Positions 8,196 through 16,583 of a stretch of 64,000 bases of DNA are shown here, piece after piece. The DNA is taken from NCBI RefSeq assembly GCF_900104265.1, contig NZ_FNJJ01000001.1:322557-386556 (forward strand), read 5' to 3'. The notes under the pieces are model-generated. The model saw only the letters and a list, made by a program, of their open reading frames with translations, did no database searches and was not told where the DNA came from. The translations under genes and the position numbers were made by a program. Positions within the stretch are counted from its first letter, which is position 1. Every line of letters begins with the position of its first letter. The DNA is from Ectopseudomonas guguanensis. Lineage in GTDB: Bacteria; Pseudomonadota; Gammaproteobacteria; Pseudomonadales; Pseudomonadaceae.

Positions 8196-8582
8196 ATGCC
8201 TGATTCCCGTCCCCCACAAACCTCCCTCCCAGTCGACCTCAAGCAAAAGGCTTCGCTGATCGAGCAGCAATGGAGCCCAAGGGTCGTCGCCGAAATGAAC
8301 GACTACCAGTTCAAGGTGGTGCGAATAGAAGGCGAATTCATCTGGCACTCACACCCGGAAACTGACGAGGCGTTTCTGGTACTGGAGGGTGTCTTGCGTA
8401 TTGACCTACCGGAGGGCTGCGTCCATGTGAAACCCGGGGAGCTATACGTCGTGCCACGGGGTGTTGAACACCGTACAGCAGCGCAAGGAGAGGCGAAACT
8501 GATGATGATCGAACCTCGAGGGATCCTGAATACGGGGCACGAAGGAGGTGATCTAACCGCGCTGAACGATATATGGATCTGA
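8196..8582 (+). CDS. Cupin-domain protein
   Basis: 128 residues forming a single small cupin barrel. Motif 1 is visible as WHSHPETDEAFLVLEGVLRI (two His and a Glu for metal binding) and motif 2 as PGELYVVPRGVEHRT. The start has GAGGATCC just upstream. Cupins of this size are often metal-binding isomerases or dioxygenase-like enzymes, or sensors of unknown ligand. Position after the AraC gene suggests co-regulation. Specific activity is not inferable. Confidence 0.85.
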   Translation: MPDSRPPQTSLPVDLKQKASLIEQQWSPRVVAEMNDYQFKVVRIEGEFIWHSHPETDEAFLVLEGVLRIDLPEGCVHVKPGELYVVPRGVEHRTAAQGEAKLMMIEPRGILNTGHEGGDLTALNDIWI

Positions 8583-8890
8583 CTCGATGGTGCCAAGCCT
8601 AACGCCAGCAACTAGCCCGGACATCCACTGCAACGATGAAGAGCCCCATCCACCTTCCGGTGAAACCGAGGCGTAGGGCGGACAACGCGCAGCTTGTCCA
8701 CCGCTTCTTCAAGCGCCATCGATGCTCGAAAAAATATGCGGCTCCGAACCGATGAAGCTTGAAGCAACAGCGGCCCGAGCCGATGAACTACCCCGGATTT
8801 CGCCGTGCTCAACCCAGGCTACAGGCCAACAATCAGACGCCCTTGCGAACTGCGTCCAGGGCATCTTTCATCTTCAGACCGAGTGGTGGG
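8583..8890. other. Gene-free interval with a REP-like hairpin and a possible gene remnant
   Basis: About 300 bases without a convincing gene. A GTAGGGCGGACAACGCGCAGCTTGTCCACC hairpin element (8672-8701) is the inverse of the element repeated near 22.3-22.8 kb. Near the right end (8838-8890, minus strand) a short frame LGLKMKDALDAVRKGV followed by a stop looks like the C-terminus of a lost protein. Confidence 0.45.
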
Positions 8891-9202
8891 TCAACACTGA
8901 TCCCAGATTTCGATGCCTAGTTCAGCATCGCGCGGACATGCGTTGATTCGTTCCTGGAGCAGTTCAGGCGTGAAGTAAAGCGCCGGGGACGTTCTCCGGT
9001 TCGCCGGCAGCATCGGCAGTATGTCGCTGGCCGCCCCCCTGTACAGGCTTGGGAAGTTGTCCGAGCGGGTTTGCGTGAGCTTCCTGGCTTCGGCCAGTTC
9101 ATCGACCCACCGCGGCCACCCAGCCTCCCAGAGGGCCAAGGTGTTTGCTCCTCGAACCGACTCAACGTCGGGGTGCATATAGATCCGTATCTGATAGCTC
9201 AT
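8891..9202 (-). CDS. Hypothetical protein, 103 aa, co-transcribed with MarR
   Basis: The ATG follows the MarR stop codon immediately (TGAATG), so it is translated as the second gene of a marR operon. The product starts MSYQIRIYMHPDVESVRGA and contains several Trp and acidic residues; no membrane segment, signal or known motif is recognised. A possible gene remnant lies right after its stop in another frame. Real gene status is supported by operon position and natural-looking composition, not by a known family. Confidence 0.55.
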   Translation of the reverse strand: MSYQIRIYMHPDVESVRGANTLALWEAGWPRWVDELAEARKLTQTRSDNFPSLYRGAASDILPMLPANRRTSPALYFTPELLQERINACPRDAELGIEIWDQC

Positions 9203-9709
9203 TCAGCGCGCTCCCTCGCACTCAGCCAAGCCCGCCAGCAACTTGCCGGTCAATTCATGCAACGCCCGCTGCTCGTCCACGGTCAATCCTGAAAGCACAC
9301 GCTGCAGGTTGGCCACATGGGCGGCGAGCATGCCATCGATCAGTTCGAAACCGGCCGGGGTCAGGGCCACCAGCACGCCACGGCGGTCGCTGGGATGTTT
9401 GCGCCGTTCGATCAGCCCGGCTTTTTCCAGGCGGTCGATGCGGCTGGTCATGCCGCCCGAGGAAATCATCGCGCTCTCGTACAACGCTGTGGGCATCAGC
9501 GCATAAGGCTCGCCTGCGCGACGCAGGGTGGCGAGCAGGTCGAACTCACCGGCCTGCAGCCCGTGTGCGGCGAAGAACGGCAGCAGGTGGTCGCGGCTGA
9601 TCACCTGGCTCAGCTCCCCCAGGCGGCCGATCACCGCCATGGCCTGAGCATCCAGATCGGGCCGCTGTCGTTGCCACTGCTCAGCGGCCAGTTGTGCACG
9701 GTCTTGCAT
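9203..9709 (-). CDS. MarR-family transcriptional regulator
   Basis: 168 residues with the winged-helix core of the MarR family: LLATLRRAGEPYALMPTALYESAMISSGGMTSRIDRLEKAGLIERRKHPSDRRGVLVALTPAG (residues about 58-121 carry the recognition helix and the DxR wing). It is divergent from an EamA exporter gene, and a perfect palindrome lies between them, so it very probably represses that exporter and itself, with release by a small ligand. A small hypothetical gene follows without gap. Confidence 0.92.
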   Translation of the reverse strand: MQDRAQLAAEQWQRQRPDLDAQAMAVIGRLGELSQVISRDHLLPFFAAHGLQAGEFDLLATLRRAGEPYALMPTALYESAMISSGGMTSRIDRLEKAGLIERRKHPSDRRGVLVALTPAGFELIDGMLAAHVANLQRVLSGLTVDEQRALHELTGKLLAGLAECEGAR

Positions 9710-9722
9710 GTCGCCCTCGATT

Positions 9723-9740
9723 TATCTTGCTATCAAGATA
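9723..9740. promoter_or_regulatory. Palindromic operator, likely MarR site
   Basis: TATCTTGCTATCAAGATA: two perfect 7-base arms around a 4-base centre, 14 bases upstream of the marR start codon and about 55 bases before the exporter start. The size and A/T-flanked TTG-N-CAA form are typical of MarR-family operators. It is positioned to control both divergent genes. Confidence 0.75.
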
Positions 9741-9794
9741 CTTTTCAAAAAGAATGTTTTCATCGTAGCCGATCCACACCAAGGAGGCACCTGC

Positions 9795-10697
9795 ATGTCG
9801 GCCACTCACTACCGGCCAGTTCTGGCCGTTTCGCTGCTGTTCACCATCGGTACGCTGATGGGGCTGACCAGCAACCTGGTCAAGCTGGCCAGCGGCAGCG
9901 GATGGCAGCCGATGGCCTTCCTGCTGTGGAGCCTGCTCGGTGGCGGCCTGCTGCTGTTGCTGTTCGCCTGGTTGCGAGGGGAACGGCCCGGCATGAGCCT
10001 GCCTCAGCAACGCTACTACCTGGCCTCCGGCCTGCTCAGTATCGCGGTGCCCAACGCCCTGCTGTTCAGCTCGATCGGCCATGTCGGAGCCGGCTTCGCC
10101 TCGATGTGCCTGGCCTTCCCGCCACTGATCACCTACCTGCTGGCCCTGGCCCTGCGCATGGAGGGCCTCAGCCGCATCCGCCTGCTGGGCATCTGCATCG
10201 GTCTGGCCGGCAGCCTGCTGCTTGCCCTGGGCAAGCTCAACAGCGGCGACAGCCCGACGCTTTGGGTGCTGGGCGCGCTGAGCGTGCCGGTGTTCCTGGC
10301 GCTGGGCAATATCTACCGCGCCCGCTACTGGCCGAGCGGCGCCAGCCCGCTGTCACTGGCTCCCGGCATGCTCCTGGGCGGGGCCGTGCTGCTGGCCTGC
10401 ACGGCCCCGTTCGGCGTGGACTTCACGCCGCATCTGGATAGTGCCAAGGCAGTTGGCCTACTGGGCGCACAGATGCTGTTGTTCGCCGCGGTCTATGCGC
10501 TGTTCTTCATCCTGCAGAACCTGGCCGGCACCGTGTTTCTCAGCCAGATCGGCTCGGTGGCGGCCATCACCGGAGCCGCCATCGCCATCGGCCTGCTGGG
10601 TGAACAGGGCAGCCTGAGCATGCTGCTGGCAGCCTTGTGCATCGTCAGCGGGGTGCTACTGGTGGCCTGGCGTGGGGCGAAGGAAGCCAGAGGCTGA
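9795..10697 (+). CDS. EamA/DMT-family transporter
   Basis: 300 residues with ten hydrophobic segments arranged as two EamA repeats, as in the drug/metabolite transporter superfamily. The start is the ATG after AAGGAGG (seven bases), not the upstream ATG at 9708, which overlaps the operator. Inner-membrane export of amino acids or other small metabolites is the family role; the substrate is not predictable. It is divergent from marR and most likely derepressed when MarR binds its ligand. Confidence 0.88.
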   Translation: MSATHYRPVLAVSLLFTIGTLMGLTSNLVKLASGSGWQPMAFLLWSLLGGGLLLLLFAWLRGERPGMSLPQQRYYLASGLLSIAVPNALLFSSIGHVGAGFASMCLAFPPLITYLLALALRMEGLSRIRLLGICIGLAGSLLLALGKLNSGDSPTLWVLGALSVPVFLALGNIYRARYWPSGASPLSLAPGMLLGGAVLLACTAPFGVDFTPHLDSAKAVGLLGAQMLLFAAVYALFFILQNLAGTVFLSQIGSVAAITGAAIAIGLLGEQGSLSMLLAALCIVSGVLLVAWRGAKEARG

Positions 10698-10732
10698 ACA
10701 CCGTGCGCACCGATTCGCCCCCCCTATAAGAG

Positions 10733-10758
10733 CGTGGTGCGCGCGGCGCACCCTACGG
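10733..10758. repeat. GTGCGC...GCGCACCCTACGG repeat
   Basis: A single short copy of the GGTGCGC/GCGCACC intergenic repeat common in this window, between the EamA stop and the fadD1 terminator. Confidence 0.5.
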
Positions 10759-10769
10759 GAAGGTGACGC

Positions 10770-10798
10770 AAAAAAAAACGCCACCCGAAGGTGGCGTT
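10770..10798 (-). terminator. Rho-independent terminator of fadD1
   Basis: Read on the minus strand: a perfect 9-base stem (AACGCCACC / GGTGGCGTT) with a UUCG tetraloop followed by a run of nine U. It lies 18 bases beyond the fadD1 stop codon and may also stop reads coming from the EamA side. Confidence 0.9.
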
Positions 10799-10816
10799 CT
10801 TGTCAGCGCGGGCGAA

Positions 10817-12505
10817 TCACTTCTTGCCCAGCTTCTTCAGCTCTTCGTCGCGCAGTTCGCGGCGCAGGATCTTGCCGACGTTGGTGGTCGGCAGTACGTC
10901 GCGGAACTCGACGGCCTTGGGCACCTTGTAGCCGGTGAGGTTGGCGCGCATGTGCTCCATCACCTGCTCCTTGGTCACGCTCTCGCCCGGCTTGACCACC
11001 ACGAACACCTTGATCGCCTCGCCGGATTTCTCGTCCGGCACGCCGATAGCGGCGCACTGCAGCACGCCCGGCAGGGTCGCCAGCACGTCTTCCAGCTCGT
11101 TCGGATAGACGTTGAAGCCGGACACCAGAATCATGTCCTTCTTGCGGTCGACGATGCGCAGGTAGCCGTCTTCCTGGATCAGGCCGATGTCGCCGGTTTT
11201 CAACCAGCCTTCGGCATCGAGGATTTCGTCGGTGGCTTCCTGGCGCTGCCAGTAGCCCTTCATCACCTGCGGGCCCTTAACGCACAGCTCGCCGATCTCG
11301 CCGATGGCCAGCTCCTGGCCGTCGTCATTGATGATCTTGCAAAGCGTCGAGGGTACAGGAATGCCAATGGTGCCGAGCTGGATGGCACTGAACGGGTTGA
11401 CCGTGGCCACCGGGCTGGTCTCGGTCATGCCAAAGCCTTCGCAGATGGCGCAGCCGGTGACTTCCTTCCAGCGTTCGGCGGTAGCCAGTTGCAGGGCCAT
11501 GCCGCCGGAAACGGTGAGCTTGAGCGCGGAGAAGTCCAGCTTGCGGAACTCTTCGTTGTTGCACAGGGCGACGAACAGGGTGTTGAGGCCGACGAAGCCG
11601 GTGAAGCGGTACTTGGCCAGGTCCTTGACCACGGCCGGCAGGTCGCGCGGGTTGGTCAGCAGGATGTTGTGGCCACCGATCAGCATCATCGCCATGCAGT
11701 GAAAGGTGAAGGCGTAGATGTGGTAAAGCGGCAGCGGCGCGATCAGCACTTCGCAACCTTCATCGAGGTTGGCGCCCATCAGCTCCTTGACCTGCAGCAT
11801 GTTGGCCACCAGGTTGCGATGGGTGAGCATGGCGCCCTTGGCCACGCCGGTGGTGCCGCCGGTGTATTGCAGCACGGCGATGTCGGCGTTGCTCGGGTTG
11901 GCTTCGCTGAAGCTCTGACCACGGCCCTTGGCCAGGGCATCGTTGAGTTTGACCGCCTGCGGCAGGTTGTAGGCCGGCACCATCTTCTTCACATGCTTGA
12001 TCACGAAGTTGACCAGCAGACGCTTGAAAGTCGGCAGCATGTCGCCGACTTCGGTGACGATCACCGTCTTCACGCCGGTCTTGGGCACCACCTGTTCGGC
12101 CAGGTGCGCCATGTTGGCCAGGCAGATCAGCGCCTTGGCGCCGGAGTCGTTGAACTGATGCTCCATTTCCCGCGCGGTGTACAGCGGGTTGGTGTTGACC
12201 ACCACCAGGCCGGCGCGCATGGCACCGAACACCACGATGGGATACTGCAGGACGTTGGGCAACTGCACGGCGATGCGGTCGCCGGGCTTCAGATCGGTGT
12301 GCTTCTGCAGGTAGGCGGCGAAGTCACCGGAGAGCTTGTAGATCTCGCCGTAGGTGAGCGTCTTGCCCAGGTTGCTGAAAGCAGGCTTGTCGGCGAAGCG
12401 TTGGCAGGACTCCTTGAGTACCGCGAGGATGTTCGGGTACTGGTCGGGATTGATTTCGGCAGCGACCCCAACGGGATACTTGTCCTTCCAGAAGTTTTCG
12501 GTCAT
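10817..12505 (-). CDS. fadD1: Long-chain fatty acid-CoA ligase FadD1
   Basis: 562 residues. It activates free fatty acids to acyl-CoA with ATP for beta-oxidation, acting at the inner face of the membrane. The ANL-superfamily P-loop motif YTGGTTGVAKG is at residues 214-224, the GFGMTETSP motif near 340 and the fatty-acid ligase signature DGYLRIVDRKKDMILVSG near 430; a catalytic Lys is expected near the C-terminus (GKILRRELRDEELKK). The opening MTENFWKDKYPVGVAAEINPDQ matches the FadD1 type of Pseudomonas rather than FadD2. It lies 389 bases downstream of fadD2 with its own upstream region, so the two paralogs can be expressed separately. Confidence 0.95.
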   Translation of the reverse strand: MTENFWKDKYPVGVAAEINPDQYPNILAVLKESCQRFADKPAFSNLGKTLTYGEIYKLSGDFAAYLQKHTDLKPGDRIAVQLPNVLQYPIVVFGAMRAGLVVVNTNPLYTAREMEHQFNDSGAKALICLANMAHLAEQVVPKTGVKTVIVTEVGDMLPTFKRLLVNFVIKHVKKMVPAYNLPQAVKLNDALAKGRGQSFSEANPSNADIAVLQYTGGTTGVAKGAMLTHRNLVANMLQVKELMGANLDEGCEVLIAPLPLYHIYAFTFHCMAMMLIGGHNILLTNPRDLPAVVKDLAKYRFTGFVGLNTLFVALCNNEEFRKLDFSALKLTVSGGMALQLATAERWKEVTGCAICEGFGMTETSPVATVNPFSAIQLGTIGIPVPSTLCKIINDDGQELAIGEIGELCVKGPQVMKGYWQRQEATDEILDAEGWLKTGDIGLIQEDGYLRIVDRKKDMILVSGFNVYPNELEDVLATLPGVLQCAAIGVPDEKSGEAIKVFVVVKPGESVTKEQVMEHMRANLTGYKVPKAVEFRDVLPTTNVGKILRRELRDEELKKLGKK

Positions 12506-12859
12506 GGAAGCCCACTCCTAAGCAACAGCTGATCTTCACCGCGCGAAGGCGGTTGTTTGTTGTGTGTTTAGCTCGCTTTTCCGCTGGCCCACGGCCCGGA
12601 AGCGCGCCGAGAGTAGCAGCTTTGCCAGAGGCTCACCAGCACCAGTCATGGTCCAACCAGCCCCAAAAGTGACCAAAAAAGACCATGCAGTCACCTAGCG
12701 TTCTTTTTCCCGAGAAACCGTGAAAGGCTTCTAGCTCGCAGGTTGCAGGCGATGGAGCCTGGCTCGGCTGTACGGTGCTGCAGTGCGTGACGGTCTGCAA
12801 TAGGCTGTGGCGGTTACGAAATCACAACAATTGGACTGCCGATGGCAGCAGGAGGCGGG
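12506..12859 (-). promoter_or_regulatory. fadD1 upstream region
   Basis: 354 bases without a gene. On the minus strand the element AAGCTGCTACT (12622-12612) also occurs upstream of fadD2 (14650-14640); TGCTACT would serve as an extended -10. No clear PsrA-type palindrome was recognised. A run of short GACC/TGACC-like words around 12650-12700 was seen but not interpretable. Confidence 0.35.
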
Positions 12860-12889
12860 AAGCCCCTTCCCTGCAGCGGGAAGGGGCTT
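12860..12889 (-). terminator. Hairpin terminator after fadD2
   Basis: A perfect 12-base stem (AAGCCCCTTCCC / GGGAAGGGGCTT) with a six-base loop, five bases beyond the fadD2 stop. There is no long U run on the minus strand, so it may be a stabilising 3' hairpin or a weak terminator. Confidence 0.65.
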
Positions 12890-12894
12890 TGGGG

Positions 12895-14583
12895 TCAGGC
12901 GATATCGCGCAGCTCGCGACGCAGGATCTTGCCGACCGGGGTCATGGGCAGGGCATCCTTGAACACGATGTGCTTGGGCACCTTGTAGCCGGTGAAGTTT
13001 TCCTTGCAGTAGGCCTTGAGTTCTTCCACGGTCACGCCGCCGTCACGCGGCACCACGAACAGCTTGACCACTTCCCCGGACTTCTCGTCCGGCACACCGA
13101 TGGCCGCACAGCTGGCGACTTTCGGGTGAGCCATGACCACGTCCTCGATCTCGTTGGGGTACACGTTGAAGCCCGAAACGATGATCATGTCCTTCTTGCG
13201 GTCGACGATACGCACGAAGCCATCCGGGTCGATCACCGCGATGTCGCCGGTCTTGAACCAGCCCTCGGCGTCGAGCACCTCGGCGGTGGCTTCCTCACGC
13301 TGCCAGTAGCCCTTCATCACCTGCGGCCCCTTGATGCACAGCTCCCCGCGTTCGCCGGTCGGCAGCTCGTTGCCGTCATCATCGATCACCTTGAACGCCG
13401 TGCCCGGCACCGGAATGCCGACCGTACCCAGGCGCGCCTTGTCGCCGTATGGGTTGGTGCTCGCCACCGGCGAGGTCTCGGTCAGGCCGTAGCCTTCGAC
13501 CACGGTGCAGCCGGTCATCTGCTGCCAGCGTTCGGCAGTGGCCTTGACCAGCGCGGTACCGCCGGAGTTGGTGACCTTGAGGCTGGAGAAGTCCAGATTC
13601 CTGAACTCCGGGTGATCCATCAGCGCGACGAACAGGGTGTTGAGGCCCAGCAGCGCGGAGAACTTCCACTTGCCCAGCTCCTTGACGAAGCCCGGGATGT
13701 CGCGCGGGTTGGTGATCAGCACGTTGTGGTTGCCGTTGACCATCATGCACATGCAGTTAGCGGTGAAGGCATAGATGTGATACAGCGGCAGCGGCGCGAT
13801 CATGATCTCCTGGCCCTGCTTCATCAGCGGCGTGCCGTCCGGGCCGAGCTGCGACAGGCAGGCATCGACCTGCAGCATGTTGGCCACCAGGTTGCCGTGG
13901 GTGAGCATGGCGCCCTTGGCCACGCCCGTGGTGCCGCCGGTGTACTGCAGCACCGCGATGTCGTCGTGACTGGCCTTGACCGGCGCCAGCGCCTGGCCGT
14001 GGCCCTGCTTGAGCACCTGCTTGAAGGGAATGGCCTGGGGCAGATGGTAGTCAGGCACCATCTTCTTGACCTTCTTCACCACGGTGTTGACCAGCCAACC
14101 CTTGAGGCTTGGCAGCAGGTCGCCCATCTTGGCTTCGATCAGGTACTCGATCTCGGTATCCGGCAGCACTTCCTGCACCAGCTTGCCGAACATGTTCAGG
14201 TACACCAGCGCACGCACACCGGCATCCTTGAACTGGTGGCGCATCTCACGGGCGGTGTACAGCGGGTTGGTATTGACCACGATCAACCCGGCACGCATGG
14301 CGCCGAACACCGCGATGGGATATTGCAGCACGTTGGGCATCTGCACCGCGATGCGATCACCCGGCTTGAGGTCGGTTTGCTTCTGCAGGTAGGCGGCGAA
14401 GGCCGCGGAGAGGCGATCCAGCTCGGCATAGGTCAGCGTGACGCCGAGATTGCTGAAGGCCGGACGGTCGGCGAAGCGCTTGCACGAACGCTCGAACACT
14501 TCGATCACCGACTTGTAGCTGGACAGGTCGATGTCGTTGGGCACGCCAGGGGCGCGTTTGTCGTTCCAGAAATCAGGTTGCAT
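12895..14583 (-). CDS. fadD2: Long-chain fatty acid-CoA ligase FadD2
   Basis: 562 residues, the same length as FadD1, and clearly its paralog. The motifs are YTGGTTGVAKGA near residue 215, GYGLTETSP near 340 and DGFVRIVDRKKDMIIVSGFNVYP near 430. The N-terminus MQPDFWNDKRAPGVPNDIDL is the FadD2 form. It forms acyl-CoA from exogenous or recycled fatty acids. Divergent from it are a lipase-like hydrolase and a MaoC hydratase, the same neighbourhood as in P. aeruginosa, suggesting a coherent lipid-breakdown or acyl-CoA-supply locus. Confidence 0.95.
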   Translation of the reverse strand: MQPDFWNDKRAPGVPNDIDLSSYKSVIEVFERSCKRFADRPAFSNLGVTLTYAELDRLSAAFAAYLQKQTDLKPGDRIAVQMPNVLQYPIAVFGAMRAGLIVVNTNPLYTAREMRHQFKDAGVRALVYLNMFGKLVQEVLPDTEIEYLIEAKMGDLLPSLKGWLVNTVVKKVKKMVPDYHLPQAIPFKQVLKQGHGQALAPVKASHDDIAVLQYTGGTTGVAKGAMLTHGNLVANMLQVDACLSQLGPDGTPLMKQGQEIMIAPLPLYHIYAFTANCMCMMVNGNHNVLITNPRDIPGFVKELGKWKFSALLGLNTLFVALMDHPEFRNLDFSSLKVTNSGGTALVKATAERWQQMTGCTVVEGYGLTETSPVASTNPYGDKARLGTVGIPVPGTAFKVIDDDGNELPTGERGELCIKGPQVMKGYWQREEATAEVLDAEGWFKTGDIAVIDPDGFVRIVDRKKDMIIVSGFNVYPNEIEDVVMAHPKVASCAAIGVPDEKSGEVVKLFVVPRDGGVTVEELKAYCKENFTGYKVPKHIVFKDALPMTPVGKILRRELRDIA

Positions 14584-14814
14584 TGTTCTTGTCCTCTTCC
14601 CCTGAAGTGATCTGGCCCGCGGTGCGGGTCTGCCCGGAAAGTAGCAGCTTAGAGCCGCGCCGCAAATAGCTCGAAGGCGTCATTGATGGGCTGAATTTCG
14701 CAATAAATGCGGTGATTCGTAACCGATCTTTACTGCTTCGATGAAAACCGCGGTGCTTTGCCTGATGACGGCCAAGGTGCACAATGCCGCCAATCTCCGG
14801 CACAAGGATTCGCC

Positions 14815-15765
14815 ATGCGCCACAACCCCTTCCCCCTGGTGACCCAGGACGGCCTGCACCTGCACGTCAACCACTGGCATGGTGATCAGCCGCCGCGCGC
14901 GGTGGTCATGCTGTCCCACGGCATGGCCGAACACAGCCTACGCTATGCACGCCTGGCCGAAAGCCTGGTCGCCGCCGGCTTCGACCTCTATGCGCTGGAC
15001 CAGCGCGGCCACGGCCAAAGCGCCGCTCAGGGGGTGCTCGGCCACTACGCCGACGAAGGCGGCTGGGACAAGGTGGTCGGCGACCTGGCCTCGCTCAATC
15101 ACCATATCCGCCAACGCTACCCACAGGCGCCGATCTTCCTGTTCGGCCACAGCATGGGCAGCTACATCGGCATGGCCTACCTGATGGGCCACAGCTGCAG
15201 CCTGCAGGGTGCCGTGCTCTCCGGCTCCAACTACCAGCCGGTGGCGCTGTACAAGGCCGCGCGGCTGATCGCCGGTTTCGAGCGCTGGCGCCTGGGCCCC
15301 AAGGGGCGCAGCAAGGTTATCGATTACCTGTCCTTTGGCTCGTTCAATAAAGCCTTCAAGCCCAACCGCACGGCCTTCGACTGGCTCAGCCGCGACCCGG
15401 CGGAAGTGGACAAATACGTGACCGATCCGCTGTGCGGTTTCGTCTGCACCACGCAGCTGTGGTGTGACCTGCTCGACGGCCTGCAATACATCACCCCGGT
15501 CGAGAACCTGGCGCAGATCGATGCCGACCTGCCGCTGCTGGTGATCGGCGGCTCACGCGACCCGGTCAGCGACGGCAAGCGCCTGAGTGATCTGGCGGGC
15601 GCCCTGCGCGAGGCCGGCGTGCGCGACGTGCAACTGAAGATTTATCCCGAGGCCCGTCATGAGCTGCTCAACGAGAGCAATCGCGACGAGGTCACCGCCC
15701 ACCTGATCGACTGGCTGCAGCAGGCCCTGAGCCAGGATCGAAGCCCAATCAAGGAGTGTCCATGA
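14815..15765 (+). CDS. Alpha/beta hydrolase, monoacylglycerol lipase-like
   Basis: 316 residues of the serine aminopeptidase S33/lysophospholipase type (Hydrolase_4). The nucleophile elbow is GHSMGS with Ser113; the acid is likely the Asp in GGSRDPVS (about residue 249) and the His in EARHELLNES near 281. An oxyanion HG motif (SHGMAEH) sits near residue 34. No signal peptide, so cytoplasmic. It probably releases fatty acids from mono- or lysolipids that the adjacent FadD enzymes activate; this is inference from context. It overlaps the next gene by ATGA, giving translational coupling. The upstream in-frame ATG at 14758 was rejected for lack of homology-like sequence. Confidence 0.88.
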   Translation: MRHNPFPLVTQDGLHLHVNHWHGDQPPRAVVMLSHGMAEHSLRYARLAESLVAAGFDLYALDQRGHGQSAAQGVLGHYADEGGWDKVVGDLASLNHHIRQRYPQAPIFLFGHSMGSYIGMAYLMGHSCSLQGAVLSGSNYQPVALYKAARLIAGFERWRLGPKGRSKVIDYLSFGSFNKAFKPNRTAFDWLSRDPAEVDKYVTDPLCGFVCTTQLWCDLLDGLQYITPVENLAQIDADLPLLVIGGSRDPVSDGKRLSDLAGALREAGVRDVQLKIYPEARHELLNESNRDEVTAHLIDWLQQALSQDRSPIKECP

Positions 15766-16235
15766 CCCAGGTAACCAACATCCCCTACGAGGCCCTCGAA
15801 GTCGGCCAGCAGGCGAGCTTTGAGAAGCACGTCGAAGAGCGCGACGTGCAACTGTTCGCCGCCGTCTCCGGTGACAACAATCCGGTGCACCTGGACGCCG
15901 CTTTCGCCGCCGAGACCATGTTCAAGGAGCGCATCGCCCACGGCATGTTCACTGGCGCCCTGATAAGCGCCGCCATCGCCTGCAACCTGCCCGGCCCCGG
16001 CACCATCTACCTCGGCCAGCAGCTCAAGTTCACCCGCCCGGTCAAGCTCGGCGACACCCTGACCGTGAAGCTGGAAGTGCTGGAAAAACTGCCGAAGAAC
16101 CGCGTGCGCATCGCCACCCGCGTGTTCAACCAGGACGGCAAGCAGGTAGTGGACGGCGAAGCTGAAGTGCTCGCCCCGAGCGCCGAGCAGACCGTGACCA
16201 TGCCGCCGATGCCGCAGGTGACGGTGGTTACGTAA
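15762..16235 (+). CDS. phaJ: (R)-specific enoyl-CoA hydratase, MaoC/PhaJ type
   Basis: 157 residues with a hot-dog fold. The hydratase-2 motif is complete: FAAVSGDNNPVHLDAAFA with catalytic Asp38 and His43. The enzyme hydrates trans-2-enoyl-CoA to (R)-3-hydroxyacyl-CoA, linking beta-oxidation to polyhydroxyalkanoate synthesis. The start is the ATG after AAGGAG and overlaps the hydrolase stop. Its place beside fadD2 and the hydrolase matches the phaJ1/PA3302 context as I recall it; the exact paralog number is less certain than the function. Confidence 0.88.
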   Translation: MTQVTNIPYEALEVGQQASFEKHVEERDVQLFAAVSGDNNPVHLDAAFAAETMFKERIAHGMFTGALISAAIACNLPGPGTIYLGQQLKFTRPVKLGDTLTVKLEVLEKLPKNRVRIATRVFNQDGKQVVDGEAEVLAPSAEQTVTMPPMPQVTVVT

Positions 16236-16583
16236 CGCCTACGAACGGCTGGACCAGGTCTCCCTGCACCACAAATTGAGGCGGCTGCCATGCATATGAA
16301 TGCCGCCTTCGACCTGAGAACGAAGCAGCAGTGTCCTCAAGCCGAAATGAGGTACGAGCCGTTTCATGTGGTGGAGTGTTATAGATGTGAGGTGATTAAC
16401 CGCATCAGCGTCGATCAGACCAACCTGCAGCGCGATATTAGAGAGCCTTTAGACAGCACTGATGGTCTGTCTCGCCTCCCTGGTCAGCTCTTTGATGTTC
16501 ATGGCCTGGACAACTGACTATAAGTTTTTCCAAGAAGACCGTATGAATTATAGTTTTCTCGCGTCTCCTATAGGAAATTCGCC
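16236..16583. other. Gene-free interval before fic
   Basis: 348 bases with reduced GC. A 75-residue frame exists at 16290-16517 but has no ribosome binding site or recognisable content. Near 16520-16560 an A/T-rich stretch with CTATAA...TTATAG half-sites may hold the fic promoter. Confidence 0.4.

Noticed and set aside
16290..16517. 75-residue frame before fic
   Set aside because: No ribosome binding site, odd composition and no motif; probably chance in a low-GC gap.
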